The translations under genes were made by a program, and so were the position numbers. The notes under the pieces were generated by a model, which did not search any database, had not been told where the DNA came from, and saw nothing but the letters and a program-made list of their open reading frames with translations. From contig NZ_RPDJ01000028.1 in assembly GCF_004023625.1 (NCBI RefSeq), positions 1 to 64,000 of the forward strand: a DNA stretch of 64,000 nucleotides, written 5' to 3'. This document shows, in pieces, positions 23,714 through 32,087 of the stretch; positions within the stretch are counted from its first letter, which is position 1; every line of letters starts with the position of its first letter. The stretch comes from Streptomyces cavernae. Lineage in GTDB: Bacteria > Actinomycetota > Actinomycetes > Streptomycetales > Streptomycetaceae.

Positions 23714-24166
23714 ATGCCCGCCCTCTGGAATCCGCCGCCGACCCTCTCAGTGCACCAGCTCGAAGGCCTTCCCGTGATCGGCCACGCACACGGCCCCAAG
23801 AACACCGCCCCCTGGTCGACGCGGCCCGGGAACCGAACCCGATACAGCATCCACGCCGTCGACACCGCCCAGAGCAAGTTGCTCGTGTCGATCAGCAGCG
23901 TCGTCATCGCCGGCGGAGACACCGAGTACCCGCACCCCCAACGAGGCGTCACCGGCTGGGCCCCCCTCACGCGTTTCGACCTCATCCTCCTCACCCACCT
24001 GCGCACCAGCGGCTCGTACGCCGGACACCAGTGCCACCACCACATACGTGCCTACCCCGAGGCACGGCCCTGCTGGCACTGCAAAGCCCGCCCGCCCGAG
24101 GCCCAGTGCACCTACTTCACCACCTCCCAGCCTCACCAGACCGGCCCCGTCAGGGATGCCCGCTAA
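23714..24166 (+). CDS. Small protein with a C-terminal Cys/His cluster (150 aa)
   Basis: ATG at 23714 lies after CAGGAGGAGACCC. The N-terminal two thirds look beta-rich (SVHQLEGLPVIGHAHGPKN); the C terminus has HQCHHHIRAYPEARPCWHC followed by another Cys, a likely zinc or iron site. It sits between the Mom-like and second PP-loop genes, so probably belongs to the same pathway. Family not recognised. Confidence 0.65.
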   Translation: MPALWNPPPTLSVHQLEGLPVIGHAHGPKNTAPWSTRPGNRTRYSIHAVDTAQSKLLVSISSVVIAGGDTEYPHPQRGVTGWAPLTRFDLILLTHLRTSGSYAGHQCHHHIRAYPEARPCWHCKARPPEAQCTYFTTSQPHQTGPVRDAR

Positions 24167-24190
24167 CCCGCCCACCAGGAAAGAGGAACC

Positions 24191-25225
24191 ATGTCGCACT
24201 CCAACCCCCTGTACGCCGACCCGGTCGCCTTCGCCGCGACCCGGCACCGCATTGTCATCAACCTGTCCGGCGGAAAAGACGGACTTGTGGCCGGCCTGAC
24301 CGCGATGGACGCTGCCCGCCAGGCCGGTGTCGCCGACCGCGTCTGGACCGCCCACGCGAGTCTGGGACCGATGGAGTGGCCCGCCGTCACCGTGGACGGC
24401 GTCCGCTGGCCGAGTGCCAGCGAACTCGCCGCACAGCACAGCCAGGCCCTCGGCGTGCCGCCCGAGCGGCATGTCGAGATCCGCCGCAGCCGTGAAGTCG
24501 ACGGTGAACGGGTGCCGTTCGATCTGCTGACCTTCATCGCGGAACGAGGCGACTGGCCCTGGCTCGGTAGGGCCCGCACCTGCACCGGCCCGTGGAAGAC
24601 GAAGATGGTGTACCAGGCGTTCACCCCGCAGGTCCGCGCGCTCAGGAGGGAAACGGACGGCCCTCTGATGTTCGCCAACGTGCTCGGGATGCGGGCCGAG
24701 GAGAGCCCGGACCGCCGCAACCGGGAGGCGTGGCGCCGTACGACCGACAACTCGGCCCGGGTCGTCGACGAGTGGCTGCCCGCCCACCAGGTGAGCACCG
24801 AGGAGGTCTGGGACCGCACGATCAGTGCGGGGCTGCCCTACCACTGGTGCTACGACTCGTACCCCGGCGCCAAGGACCGGCGTGGTTCCAGTCGCTGTTC
24901 GTGCTCGGCCTGCACCCTGGCCAACCACCGCGATCTGCTGCTGACCGCCGGGCGCCGCCCGCGGCTCGCCGAGCTGTGCGCGCTGGTCGAACGCGTCCGC
25001 CAGGTGCCGTTCAACCCGAACATCACCATGGCCGAGCTCATCGCGCTGTCCCGCCGGCGCGACGCCCCGGACCCTGGCGTCGAGGTTGAGGAGACCGAGG
25101 ACTTCGAGCGGATGGAGCGCGACGTCCACGCCGCCTTGCGCAAGCCGCCCACATGGGACTCCAAGGCCCGTACCGGGCCGGGCGAGCTCCTGCACAGCGC
25201 TGCCGGGTGCGATGGCTGCAGCTGA
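24191..25225 (+). CDS. PP-loop / PAPS-reductase-like protein 2
   Basis: 344 aa, with a classical PP-loop IVINLSGGKDGLVAGLTAM (about residues 20-38; the usual final Ser is Gly). GRARTCTGPWKTKM (about residue 128), NVLGMRAEESPDRR (about residue 164) and RCSCSACTLANHRDL (about residue 237) follow, all typical of PAPS-reductase-like ATP-pyrophosphatases of mobile elements. The Cys group could bind an Fe-S cluster or carry sulfur. Start ATG 24191 follows GAAAGAGGAACC. It is only distantly like protein 1, so the two are probably different steps or subunits, not a recent duplication. Confidence 0.72.
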   Translation: MSHSNPLYADPVAFAATRHRIVINLSGGKDGLVAGLTAMDAARQAGVADRVWTAHASLGPMEWPAVTVDGVRWPSASELAAQHSQALGVPPERHVEIRRSREVDGERVPFDLLTFIAERGDWPWLGRARTCTGPWKTKMVYQAFTPQVRALRRETDGPLMFANVLGMRAEESPDRRNREAWRRTTDNSARVVDEWLPAHQVSTEEVWDRTISAGLPYHWCYDSYPGAKDRRGSSRCSCSACTLANHRDLLLTAGRRPRLAELCALVERVRQVPFNPNITMAELIALSRRRDAPDPGVEVEETEDFERMERDVHAALRKPPTWDSKARTGPGELLHSAAGCDGCS

Positions 25226-25266
25226 CCACCACACCGGCGATCACCCCCATCTGGGAGGGATACTCA

Positions 25267-25611
25267 ATGACGATGACGACGACCCAGCGCATCCTCGACC
25301 TCGCTGCGGCGGCACCGGCCAGCCACGGCGAGGACCTGGTGCTGCTCCTGGGCGAGGCGAACGAGCTGTACCAGCAGGGCCTGCAGGCTCTGCACCGGGA
25401 GGTAGCAGAGCGCCTCGGCGGACTGGCCACCGCGGACCTGATGTTCGCCGCGGAGAAGGCCGGCATGCCCTGTGAGGCCTCAACGGATCGCGACGAGGTG
25501 ATCCTGCTGCTGGCCCTGGTCGAGTGGGAGCTGACTCCGGCCGCCATGGCGTTCATGGAAATGGCTGAGGCCGCCGCGCGCCGCGGGGTCTGCTTGATCC
25601 CCGAGGAGTAG
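25267..25611 (+). CDS. Small helical hypothetical protein (114 aa)
   Basis: ATG at 25267 after GGGAGGGATACTCA. Almost all-helical and acidic (HGEDLVLLLGEANELYQQGLQALHREV), with one late Cys. It could be a regulator or subunit of the preceding cluster. Last gene of the run begun at P9; a separate promoter follows. Confidence 0.6.
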   Translation: MTMTTTQRILDLAAAAPASHGEDLVLLLGEANELYQQGLQALHREVAERLGGLATADLMFAAEKAGMPCEASTDRDEVILLLALVEWELTPAAMAFMEMAEAAARRGVCLIPEE

Positions 25612-25660
25612 GCCGGGAGCCGTCAGCGCGACCGCCGGCGAAAAACCTTGAGCCGCGGGC

Positions 25661-25690
25661 TGGACCTCCCTCCGAAACTTCTGCCATTAT
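25661..25690 (+). promoter_or_regulatory. Diverged promoter before the three-repeat HTH gene
   Basis: TGGACC (25661-25666), 18 bp, then CATTAT (25685-25690) followed by TTGCTTT and a GTG at 25698, which is close to the predicted +1. It resembles the family -10 (TATTAT) and the ATTATTTG context but lacks the ACAC block and GCAGGT box, so it is only a possible relative. Confidence 0.4.
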
Positions 25691-25697
25691 TTGCTTT

Positions 25698-26462
25698 GTG
25701 AGCCGGGCTGGCCGGCGCACTGCTGACAGAACGGACGGTTCTGCCATGACCTCGCGCCGTGAGCCTCGCCTGGCCGACGCTGCCGAGATCGCGGCTGAAC
25801 ATGGTCTGACGTCCGCACGGATCAGCCAGTTCTACACCGAGCGCACGGAGAACACGGTCGGCAAAGCGTTCCCCGAGCCTGTCGACAAGCGCGGCCGCGC
25901 CCGCCTGTGGGACCACGCGGAGGTCACCGAGTGGTTCGCCCACCGGGCGCCGGCGCGGCTCGCTGGACACACACCGCCCTCCCGCGACCCGGAGGAGCTG
26001 CTGAACGCCTCGGACGCCTCGAGGTACCTCGGCTACAAGAACACCAACCAGGTCAACACCTTCCTCCGCGACCACCCCGGTTACTTCCCCGAACCGGACG
26101 ACGTCGAAGAGAAGGGGACGGCCGAGAACCCTTACCGCCGGCAGCTGTGGAAGGTGCAGACCCTGCAGGCGTGGATGGCCACCCGGCCCGGCCGCGGAAG
26201 ACGAGCCGGAGCCAAGGAGGCGCCGCCCCTGCCCGAGGTTCCCGCCGACGGCGATCCCGACGAACTGCTGGGGGCGAGCCAGGCGGCCGCGCTGCTGGGG
26301 TACAAGAGCGTCGGCTCCTTCTCCAGCAGCCTGTCCCAGGGCAACCTTCCGCTACTGAAGGATACGGACGGGGTTGCCGAGAATGCCGGGCGCCAGAACG
26401 GGCGTCGGCGGTGGACGCGCCGGCGCATCCTCCAGCAGGCCGCCCAGCGGTCCAAGAAGTAG
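25698..26462 (+). CDS. Three-repeat MerR/AlpA-like helix-turn-helix protein
   Basis: 254 aa built from three similar DNA-binding-like units: LADAAEIAAEHGLTSARISQ (about residues 26-45), ASDASRYLGYKNTNQVNTFL (about 97-116) and ASQAAALLGYKSVGSFSSSL (about 195-214). Units two and three share LGYKxxxxxxxFL/SL. It is probably a regulator binding extended DNA. Start is open: GTG 25698 would be nearly leaderless; ATG 25746 is preceded by a small hairpin (CAGAAC/GTTCTG) rather than a good ribosome site. Lying at the end of the left arm, it is a candidate regulator of the promoter family. Confidence 0.7.
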   Translation: MSRAGRRTADRTDGSAMTSRREPRLADAAEIAAEHGLTSARISQFYTERTENTVGKAFPEPVDKRGRARLWDHAEVTEWFAHRAPARLAGHTPPSRDPEELLNASDASRYLGYKNTNQVNTFLRDHPGYFPEPDDVEEKGTAENPYRRQLWKVQTLQAWMATRPGRGRRAGAKEAPPLPEVPADGDPDELLGASQAAALLGYKSVGSFSSSLSQGNLPLLKDTDGVAENAGRQNGRRRWTRRRILQQAAQRSKK

Positions 26463-26681
26463 TACCCGGCGGTGAGCGGACCTCCGCGCACCGCCCCATG
26501 AACGCGGCCCCCGGTTTTGGGAGTTGGTCCCTTGCGGGCCGGGCGTCGCACGATGGCCGGCATGGCGTGGTTCGCCACCACGCCCCGCAGCAGCATCTGC
26601 TGCTGCGGACCGGCCATCGCTTATCTTCCAGCACCTGTTCTTGAACTTGGACCTGATCACCCCAGAGCGATGGGAACCGCC

Positions 26682-26942
26682 ATGACCCGCTTCACCTGCG
26701 GAGGCTGCGGCACTCTCAACACTGACCGCGATGCGTGCGAGGCGTGTGCCACCGCCAGCCCGACGGCCACCGTCGAGGGGCTTGTGCCCACGGCCCTGAA
26801 CGATGCCGCTGCGGCCCGCGCGTGTCAGGTCGAGGAGAATGCGCGCGGCAACCACGAGCTTGCCCGCCATCTCGGCACGGTGGCCGACATCCACCTCGAC
26901 GAAGCCCTCGCCTTGCGCCGCCTCAGCCTCAGCCTCAACTGA
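26682..26942 (+). CDS. Small zinc-binding-like protein (86 aa)
   Basis: Starts at ATG 26682 (weak site GGGAACC). FTCGGCGT and CEACATA give CxxC pairs 14 residues apart at the N terminus, a zinc ribbon, followed by a helical, acidic remainder. Longer in-frame starts exist at 26517 and 26559, but the N terminus there looks non-coding. Function unknown. Confidence 0.6.
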   Translation: MTRFTCGGCGTLNTDRDACEACATASPTATVEGLVPTALNDAAAARACQVEENARGNHELARHLGTVADIHLDEALALRRLSLSLN

Positions 26943-27046
26943 CCAAACGCCGAGGGTCTCCGAGATCAGGCGCCCATGACCGCTGCCGTGGGCTGCTCCT
27001 GCCTGAAAACCCACACGATCGCGGGTCCTCCTGAGCACTCGCGCAG

Positions 27047-27165
27047 TCGCGTGGTCGGGGCCATGGTCGGGGCTCCACTGCCCCGACCACGCGAGTGTTC
27101 CTGCGTTGTGACCTTGGTCGGGGTCTCGTGGTCGGGGGTGAGGTCGGGGGCTGAGGGTTGCCTCT
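27047..27165 (+). promoter_or_regulatory. GTGGTCGGG control module upstream of the relaxation gene
   Basis: Contains an inverted repeat with 15-bp perfect arms (27047-27061 and 27080-27094) built on GTGGTCGGG, an inner ATGGTCGGGG, and a run of three more TGGTCGGG/GGTCGGGG units at about 27115-27150. GGGTTGCCTC follows at about 27156. The same order of units and end motif recurs before the transfer operon. It could be an operator for a plasmid repressor or an initiator-binding region. Confidence 0.6.
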
Positions 27166-27170
27166 TCTCC

Positions 27171-28088
27171 ATGACCCGTCCCACATCAGATGCTGCGGCG
27201 GCCGCCGAGTTGGCCCCCAGCCCAGCTGAACCGCTGCGCCTGCAGGTCCTGACCGCGCTCGCCCTGCACCGCATGGTCACGACCGGCCAGTTGCGCCAGA
27301 TGCTGCGACCGGACAGCTCCCGCCAACTGGTCTCCCGCGTGCTGAACAAGCTGCGTTCCACGGGCTTCGTCGACCTCACCCCGCTGCCGGACTCGGACCG
27401 GTCGCGTACGCACGCCTGGTACCTCACCCCGGAGGGGGCGCGTCTGACCCGCGATCTCCCCATCCTTCGGGGGCGCCCGCCGTATCCCATCACCTCGACA
27501 ACCGCAGCGTCGCTCAAAACGCCGCACACGCTGACCGTCGTACGGTCCCACCTGCCGTTTGCGGTAGACGCCCGCCGGCTCGGGCACGAGCACGGCCCGT
27601 GGGACTGGACTCCCGAGGTGGCTCACCCCATCGGAGAGGGCGAGCGGCTCGTTGCCGACGCCGTCATGCACTACACCGTCGTCGACGGCGAACACCGGCG
27701 GAAACTGCGCGCGTTCGTGGAAGTCGATCGCAGCACCATGAGCAGCGAGCGCCTGGCCGTGAAGTTGATCGAGTACGCCAGATTGTTCCAGTACGAAGCC
27801 CAGTCCGTCGGACGCCGCAGGCCCGTCTCCACCGGCCCGGCATGGCTCCGCTGGTATCCGGTGTTCCCTCGGTTGCTTTTCGTGCTCACCGGTGCTTCCC
27901 GAGCCAGGCTGGGTGACCGAATCAGCGATCTGCAGGCGATGGTCGCTCAGCACCCGCTCGTCGCAGCCCTCGCCCGCGAGGTTCAGTTGGGGGCCGTCGT
28001 CCTAGAGGACATCGAGGAGCACGGTCCGTCCGGGTCGGTGTGGGTACCGTTGACCGGGGGCGAGCCTCGCCCATGGACCGATCTGTAA
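27171..28088 (+). CDS. Replication-relaxation family protein
   Basis: 305 aa, matching the replication-relaxation family (Replic_Relax, PF13814) of actinobacterial plasmids. The N-terminal winged helix is clear: LQVLTALALHRMVTTGQLRQ (about residues 25-44), RQLVSRVLNKLRSTGFVDL and HAWYLTPEGARL. The C-terminal domain has RKLRAFVEVDRSTMSSERLAVKLIEYARL. It is thought to act in replication control or relaxation; direct function is not settled. ATG 27171 has only a weak ribosome site. The GTGGTCGGG module lies immediately upstream, so it is probably controlled there. Confidence 0.8.
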   Translation: MTRPTSDAAAAAELAPSPAEPLRLQVLTALALHRMVTTGQLRQMLRPDSSRQLVSRVLNKLRSTGFVDLTPLPDSDRSRTHAWYLTPEGARLTRDLPILRGRPPYPITSTTAASLKTPHTLTVVRSHLPFAVDARRLGHEHGPWDWTPEVAHPIGEGERLVADAVMHYTVVDGEHRRKLRAFVEVDRSTMSSERLAVKLIEYARLFQYEAQSVGRRRPVSTGPAWLRWYPVFPRLLFVLTGASRARLGDRISDLQAMVAQHPLVAALAREVQLGAVVLEDIEEHGPSGSVWVPLTGGEPRPWTDL

Positions 28089-28277
28089 TGACGTCGTCCG
28101 TGCCGGCCGGGAGGGTTGGCGGATGGCTGACGCGTTCAGCCTGGTGAGCCTGGCTGGTGGGATTGCCGACTTCACCGGGCTGTACTTCTTTGCGCGGTAC
28201 CGTCACGGCGACTGCTGGCGTCCCGCACCGAGTCCCAACGAGTCCCAGACAGCTCCCGACACCTTGGAGTGGTTGAG

Positions 28278-29165
28278 ATGTCGCACATGGAGGAGCCCCG
28301 GAGGGCACTCGACGCGGCGGGTAATCGTGTGATCGTCGATCCGGACCTGCCAGCCAGGACGCGAAAGACACTCGCCGCCGGGCTTCCTCTGTACTCCGAC
28401 TTCTCCCTGTATACCGAGGATGAGGCGCCCGTCTTTACCAGTCTCTCCGGCATCGCGATCGTGCTCTCGGCGACTTTGGGCGGTGCCAGTTTCTGGCTCG
28501 CCCGGCAGTCATCCACCGTGTGGGATGAGTACATTGCCCGCCCGCTGCTGGGCGGTCTCGGGGCGGTTCTTACCGGGCTGGGGGCAGTTGCCCTGCTTGG
28601 CTGGGGCCTGGTCCGCGGGGTCCCGCTCATCCGGCCCGCTCTGGCTCGCCGCGCCTACAAGCGCCTGGCCACTCGGCACCGCGACCAGGTAGTCGTGGTC
28701 GGCGAGTTGGACGCTGTGTGCCGGAGTCTGGGTGAGCGTGCCCTGCGCTCCGTCGATGCGGTGCTGAAGATGTCGGCGGAGCGGTCCGCAGCCGGCGGTG
28801 CCGAGGCCGAAGCCCGCCTCCCCTATGCGCTGTGGGAGATCGGACAGGACCTTCAGAAGATCAGCGACCTTGGTTCACCCTCCGGCCCGACAGACGCCGA
28901 TCCGGACGAGGACCTCGTACAGCAGGCCGTGGCTGCGGTCACGGCTCGCGTCGAGGCGATCGAAGCCGAGGCCGGCCAACTGGCGGAGGATCTCCGGCAG
29001 GACGAGGAGCTCCGGGCGGACGGACGTCGTGCGATCGCCCAGACGGAGACCGATCGGGAGGCCGCGCTGCGGCACGAAGCCCTCCTGGACGTCGTCGCTC
29101 GCACCCAAGCCCGCCAGGAGGCCGACCGCCCCCAGCTTTCGATCGGAGGCGGAGACCGTGGGTGA
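28278..29165 (+). CDS. Membrane protein with a coiled-coil tail (295 aa)
   Basis: Two membrane segments (about residues 52-70, SGIAIVLSATLGGASFWLA, and 86-112) followed by a long helical acidic region with many Glu/Ala (about 130-290), probably a coiled coil. ATG 28278 follows GGAG; an in-frame GTG lies 9 bp earlier. It ends in a 5-codon overlap with the next gene. Not a recognised family. It may anchor a plasmid protein complex to the membrane. Confidence 0.65.
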   Translation: MSHMEEPRRALDAAGNRVIVDPDLPARTRKTLAAGLPLYSDFSLYTEDEAPVFTSLSGIAIVLSATLGGASFWLARQSSTVWDEYIARPLLGGLGAVLTGLGAVALLGWGLVRGVPLIRPALARRAYKRLATRHRDQVVVVGELDAVCRSLGERALRSVDAVLKMSAERSAAGGAEAEARLPYALWEIGQDLQKISDLGSPSGPTDADPDEDLVQQAVAAVTARVEAIEAEAGQLAEDLRQDEELRADGRRAIAQTETDREAALRHEALLDVVARTQARQEADRPQLSIGGGDRG

Positions 29166-29754
29166 CTTCTACGAGCGGATCGTCGACGTCGAGGTGACCG
29201 GCGAGGAGGCCGGGGCGCTCGCGGAGCGGATGGTCGCTTGGATGGTCACCGAGGGCCTGATCACGCGTGAGGTCTCGAGTGACGGGGTGTACAGCCTGAC
29301 CGTGGACGAGGGGTACGTGCCGGGCCCCAACTGGGCGCGGGCCGTTGCCGACCCATCGGACCCGACCTGGCTGCCGGGCCCGGTGGCCGTCATCGTCGGG
29401 CGTGACTACCACGTAGGTGGTCAGGGTGCGGACGATGCGGAGTACGCCGTCTGCCCACGGTGCGAGACCAAGACCGTGATCATCAACTATCCCGAGGAGT
29501 TCGAGGCGGACGAGGAGGTCTGGAAGCCGTTCAAGGACGGCATCGCCGCCTGGAAGGAAACAGGTCAGGGGCGTGCCCCTTGCTCCACCTGCGGTGCCGC
29601 GGTCTCGGTCACCGAGTGGCGGTGGGAGTCCGGCTTCGCGGTCGGCGCCCTCGCCTTCGACTTCTGGGGCTGGCCGCCTCTCTCCGTCAGCTTCTGCACG
29701 GAGTTCAGCCATCAGCTGGGGCACCGCACCGTGGAGCACATGGGCAAGTTCTGA
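29158..29754 (+). CDS. Protein with a split Cys pair (198 aa)
   Basis: The GTG at 29158 sits after GGAGGCGGAGACC and overlaps the upstream stop. The product is soluble. VCPRCETKT (about residue 100) and APCSTCGAA (about residue 140) form a zinc-ribbon-like pair 40 residues apart. Trp and acidic residues are frequent. A terminator follows at 29821. Function unknown. Confidence 0.65.
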   Translation: MGDFYERIVDVEVTGEEAGALAERMVAWMVTEGLITREVSSDGVYSLTVDEGYVPGPNWARAVADPSDPTWLPGPVAVIVGRDYHVGGQGADDAEYAVCPRCETKTVIINYPEEFEADEEVWKPFKDGIAAWKETGQGRAPCSTCGAAVSVTEWRWESGFAVGALAFDFWGWPPLSVSFCTEFSHQLGHRTVEHMGKF

Positions 29755-29820
29755 ATGGGAGTTGCCCCGCATGGTTCGACCGCCGCTCTGTGCAGAACGG
29801 GAAGACGAGAACACGAAGTC

Positions 29821-29848
29821 GGCGCCCCAGACCAGGGTCTGGGGCGCC
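29821..29848. terminator. Bidirectional terminator between convergent genes
   Basis: GGCGCCCCAGAC (29821-29832) pairs perfectly with GTCTGGGGCGCC (29837-29848) around CAGG. It lies between a + gene ending at 29754 and a minus gene ending at 29868, so it can stop both transcripts. Confidence 0.75.
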
Positions 29849-29867
29849 GTGCTGTTGGTCCGATCCG

Positions 29868-30608
29868 CTACGCCTTGAGCGGCGGGCCGCTGAACGGGCC
29901 CGCCGATTCGTCGACCGTGTTCACGCGTTGACGGAGGCTGTCGAATGGGACGACCGTCGCGTCTACGCCGTGCCCAGCACCGCCGCAGGCAGCGTCCTCG
30001 GCACGGCCAACGGCGTGGTGAAGGTAGCGCACGGCCGTCCGACCGCGTCCTGAGGCGAGGGCCTCCTGAGCCTCGTCGAGCCAGTTGAGAGCACTTCGCG
30101 CATCATCGGCCGTGGATGCGCCGAGCCACATGCGCAGCGGGTGTGCGTCCTGGAGCAGTTCCTCGGCCACGGGCCGGAGTTGCGCCTCCGAGCGTGCCGC
30201 ACGGACCGCTTCCACTGCTGCTGCTGTTATGAGGAGGACCGCGACGGTGGCGCAGATCCACAGGTACCAGGAGGAAGAACTGCTGCCCATGCCCAGTTCG
30301 GCCCGCGCCCTGCGGGTCGCGGCGTTCATCATCAGCCCGCCGAGCAGCAGGATCGGCCAGGCGACGGCGAGCCCGAGCACGTGGCGCTTGCGCAGCTCTC
30401 GTTCGAGGCGCGTGCCGAAGCACAGGGGGATCAGCAACTGTGAGGCGCTGTACGCGGGAACGGCGACGAGCACGACCGTAAACGAGGCCTCGGGCCCGGT
30501 GGTGGGGAGCATGGACAGCGTCTCCTTGAAGGTGCCGATGGCGCGGGACGGCGGCGACCAACGTATGAGCCGGCTCTGGAAGCGGACCTCGCGGCCGCCG
30601 ACCGTCAC
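29868..30608 (-). CDS. Membrane protein (246 aa), last gene of the rep-like operon
   Basis: GTG start at 30608. Three or four hydrophobic segments (ASFTVVLVAVPAYSASQLLI, GLAVAWPILLLGGLMM, SWYLWICATVAVLLITAAAV) are followed by a soluble helical C-terminal part with SALNWLDEAQEALASGRGRT. Not a recognised family. It lies 22 bp after the gene ending at 30630, so probably shares its transcript. Confidence 0.65.
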   Translation of the reverse strand: MTVGGREVRFQSRLIRWSPPSRAIGTFKETLSMLPTTGPEASFTVVLVAVPAYSASQLLIPLCFGTRLERELRKRHVLGLAVAWPILLLGGLMMNAATRRARAELGMGSSSSSWYLWICATVAVLLITAAAVEAVRAARSEAQLRPVAEELLQDAHPLRMWLGASTADDARSALNWLDEAQEALASGRGRTAVRYLHHAVGRAEDAACGGAGHGVDATVVPFDSLRQRVNTVDESAGPFSGPPLKA

Positions 30609-30629
30609 CGCGCCAAGAGGGTGGTGGTC

Positions 30630-32087
30630 TCACGCCTGGCGGAAGAGCGGGGGAAGCAGGCCATCGCCCGGCCAGAACTCCTGCTCGGCGACGAGGCCGG
30701 TGAGGAACATGTCGACCTCGGCCAGGACGGCGGCGCGCTCCTGCGGCCCGTAGGTGATGAACTGGTCGGCGGCGGCGTCGAAGGCCCGCACGTGGCTGTT
30801 GGGGCCGACGCAGACAAGGGCGCGCCCGATCTCGGGCAGGCCGAGGCTGAGGGCGTCACACTCTCCCGTGCGGACGAGCTGCACGAGGTCGGTGGTGACC
30901 GTCTCCCAGTCGCCGACCCACGGCCAGCCTGCACCGCCGTCCAGTTCATGGGTGAGCGTGGACAGCGGAATGATCTCGCCCGGCTGGCGTCCCTGGGTGA
31001 GGCGGTCGTGAATCCGGGCGCCGTCGGGCTGCCGCACCTGGGGGTGGAGCAGGGAGTCGGCGGCGACCACGGTGGTGTTGATCTCCTGGGTACCGGAGTC
31101 GGGGTAGTACGCCTCGTGCGCGAAGAGCAGATAGGTGTCCGTGGCACGGGCTGAGTCGTCGGTCTGGCTCTGAGTCATGGGCTGGGATCCCTTCAGCAGT
31201 GAAGTGCCGGGCGCGGATGCATGGGTTGGCCGAGCCGCTCGCTCGAAGCCGGGCGGGAGTGGGCCCAACGGGCCTTCGCCGCCGTGGGACTGGTCCGCTT
31301 GTCCGGACGCCGATCCGGCGCGGGTGCGCTCGCGGGTCTCGGTGACTTGGTCGGCGAGCTGGACCATCAGCCGCTCCCGGTCGATGAGTCGAGCCGAGGC
31401 CGAGTTGGTGTCCTCGGCCTGGAGCAGGTCGGCGGCGTCCCACAAGAGGTTGTGGCCGATCTCGGCCGAGCGGCGCAGTTCGTAGCGGTCGCTGTCGGCG
31501 GCGGCCTGGACGAGGTAGGCGTGCAGGGCGACGAGTCGCTGCAGGTACCGGCAGGCAGCGTCCCCTTCGACGCTGCGGACGTGTTCGCCGGCCCGGTCGT
31601 CGAGCCGGTCGGGAAGGTGCTCGGTGAGCAGCGGGGCGAGCAGCATCGCCGGCAGCACAAGGTCGGCGGGTATGCCACGGTTCAGGGTGTACAGGGCGGC
31701 GAAGAGGCTGATGACGCCCACGAGGACCGTGGAGAACCGTAGGGATGCGGGGCTGGTGGCGGTCAGGGCGATGCGGTGGGCGGGGCGCCGGGTCAGCCAG
31801 CGCATGGCCAGCCGCTGTGTCAACGTCGCGCCGGGAGTGAGCACCCCGATCTGCCGAGGGAGCTCAGGCAGGGTGCCGTCGCCGGGCACGGTCCAGGTCA
31901 GCCAGCCCCACCCGGTGCGCTCGTGCACGAGCGCGGGCTCGCACGCGCCGGTGCACGTGGTGTCGCGGCAGACGTGGCCGGTCAGCAGCGCGCGGGATCG
32001 TTCTTCCTCCCACCGTCGCGGATCGCGGGCGAAGGGACGGAGAGGCTGTTGGGGGGCCGTCCGGGGTGTGTGAAGCGTGTCCGTCAT
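30630..32087 (-). CDS. Two-part protein: membrane N-terminal half plus soluble C-terminal half (485 aa)
   Basis: ATG 32087 overlaps the upstream stop as ATGA. Residues about 50-60 hold a CRDTTCTGAC cluster; residues about 115-150 contain two hydrophobic segments (LVGVISLFAALYTLNRGIP and a second). A coiled-coil-like region follows, then an internal Met (about residue 304, codon at 31178) opens a soluble domain with LLFAHEAYYPDSGTQ. A GAAGGGA site precedes that Met, so a second start or a fused pair is possible. No family recognised. Confidence 0.6.
   Translation of the reverse strand: MTDTLHTPRTAPQQPLRPFARDPRRWEEERSRALLTGHVCRDTTCTGACEPALVHERTGWGWLTWTVPGDGTLPELPRQIGVLTPGATLTQRLAMRWLTRRPAHRIALTATSPASLRFSTVLVGVISLFAALYTLNRGIPADLVLPAMLLAPLLTEHLPDRLDDRAGEHVRSVEGDAACRYLQRLVALHAYLVQAAADSDRYELRRSAEIGHNLLWDAADLLQAEDTNSASARLIDRERLMVQLADQVTETRERTRAGSASGQADQSHGGEGPLGPLPPGFERAARPTHASAPGTSLLKGSQPMTQSQTDDSARATDTYLLFAHEAYYPDSGTQEINTTVVAADSLLHPQVRQPDGARIHDRLTQGRQPGEIIPLSTLTHELDGGAGWPWVGDWETVTTDLVQLVRTGECDALSLGLPEIGRALVCVGPNSHVRAFDAAADQFITYGPQERAAVLAEVDMFLTGLVAEQEFWPGDGLLPPLFRQA

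Noticed and set aside
20287..25225. Sulfate-assimilation operon
   Set aside because: Two PAPS-reductase-like proteins alone suggest it, but no cysteine-pathway gene is present, and the neighbours are TGT-like, Mom-like and DprA-like proteins.
28123..28332. Small frame (69 codons) beginning MADAFSLVSLAGGIADF
   Set aside because: The first 25 residues look protein-like, but the rest is not, it overlaps the better-supported gene at 28278, and it has no ribosome site. It may be a remnant.
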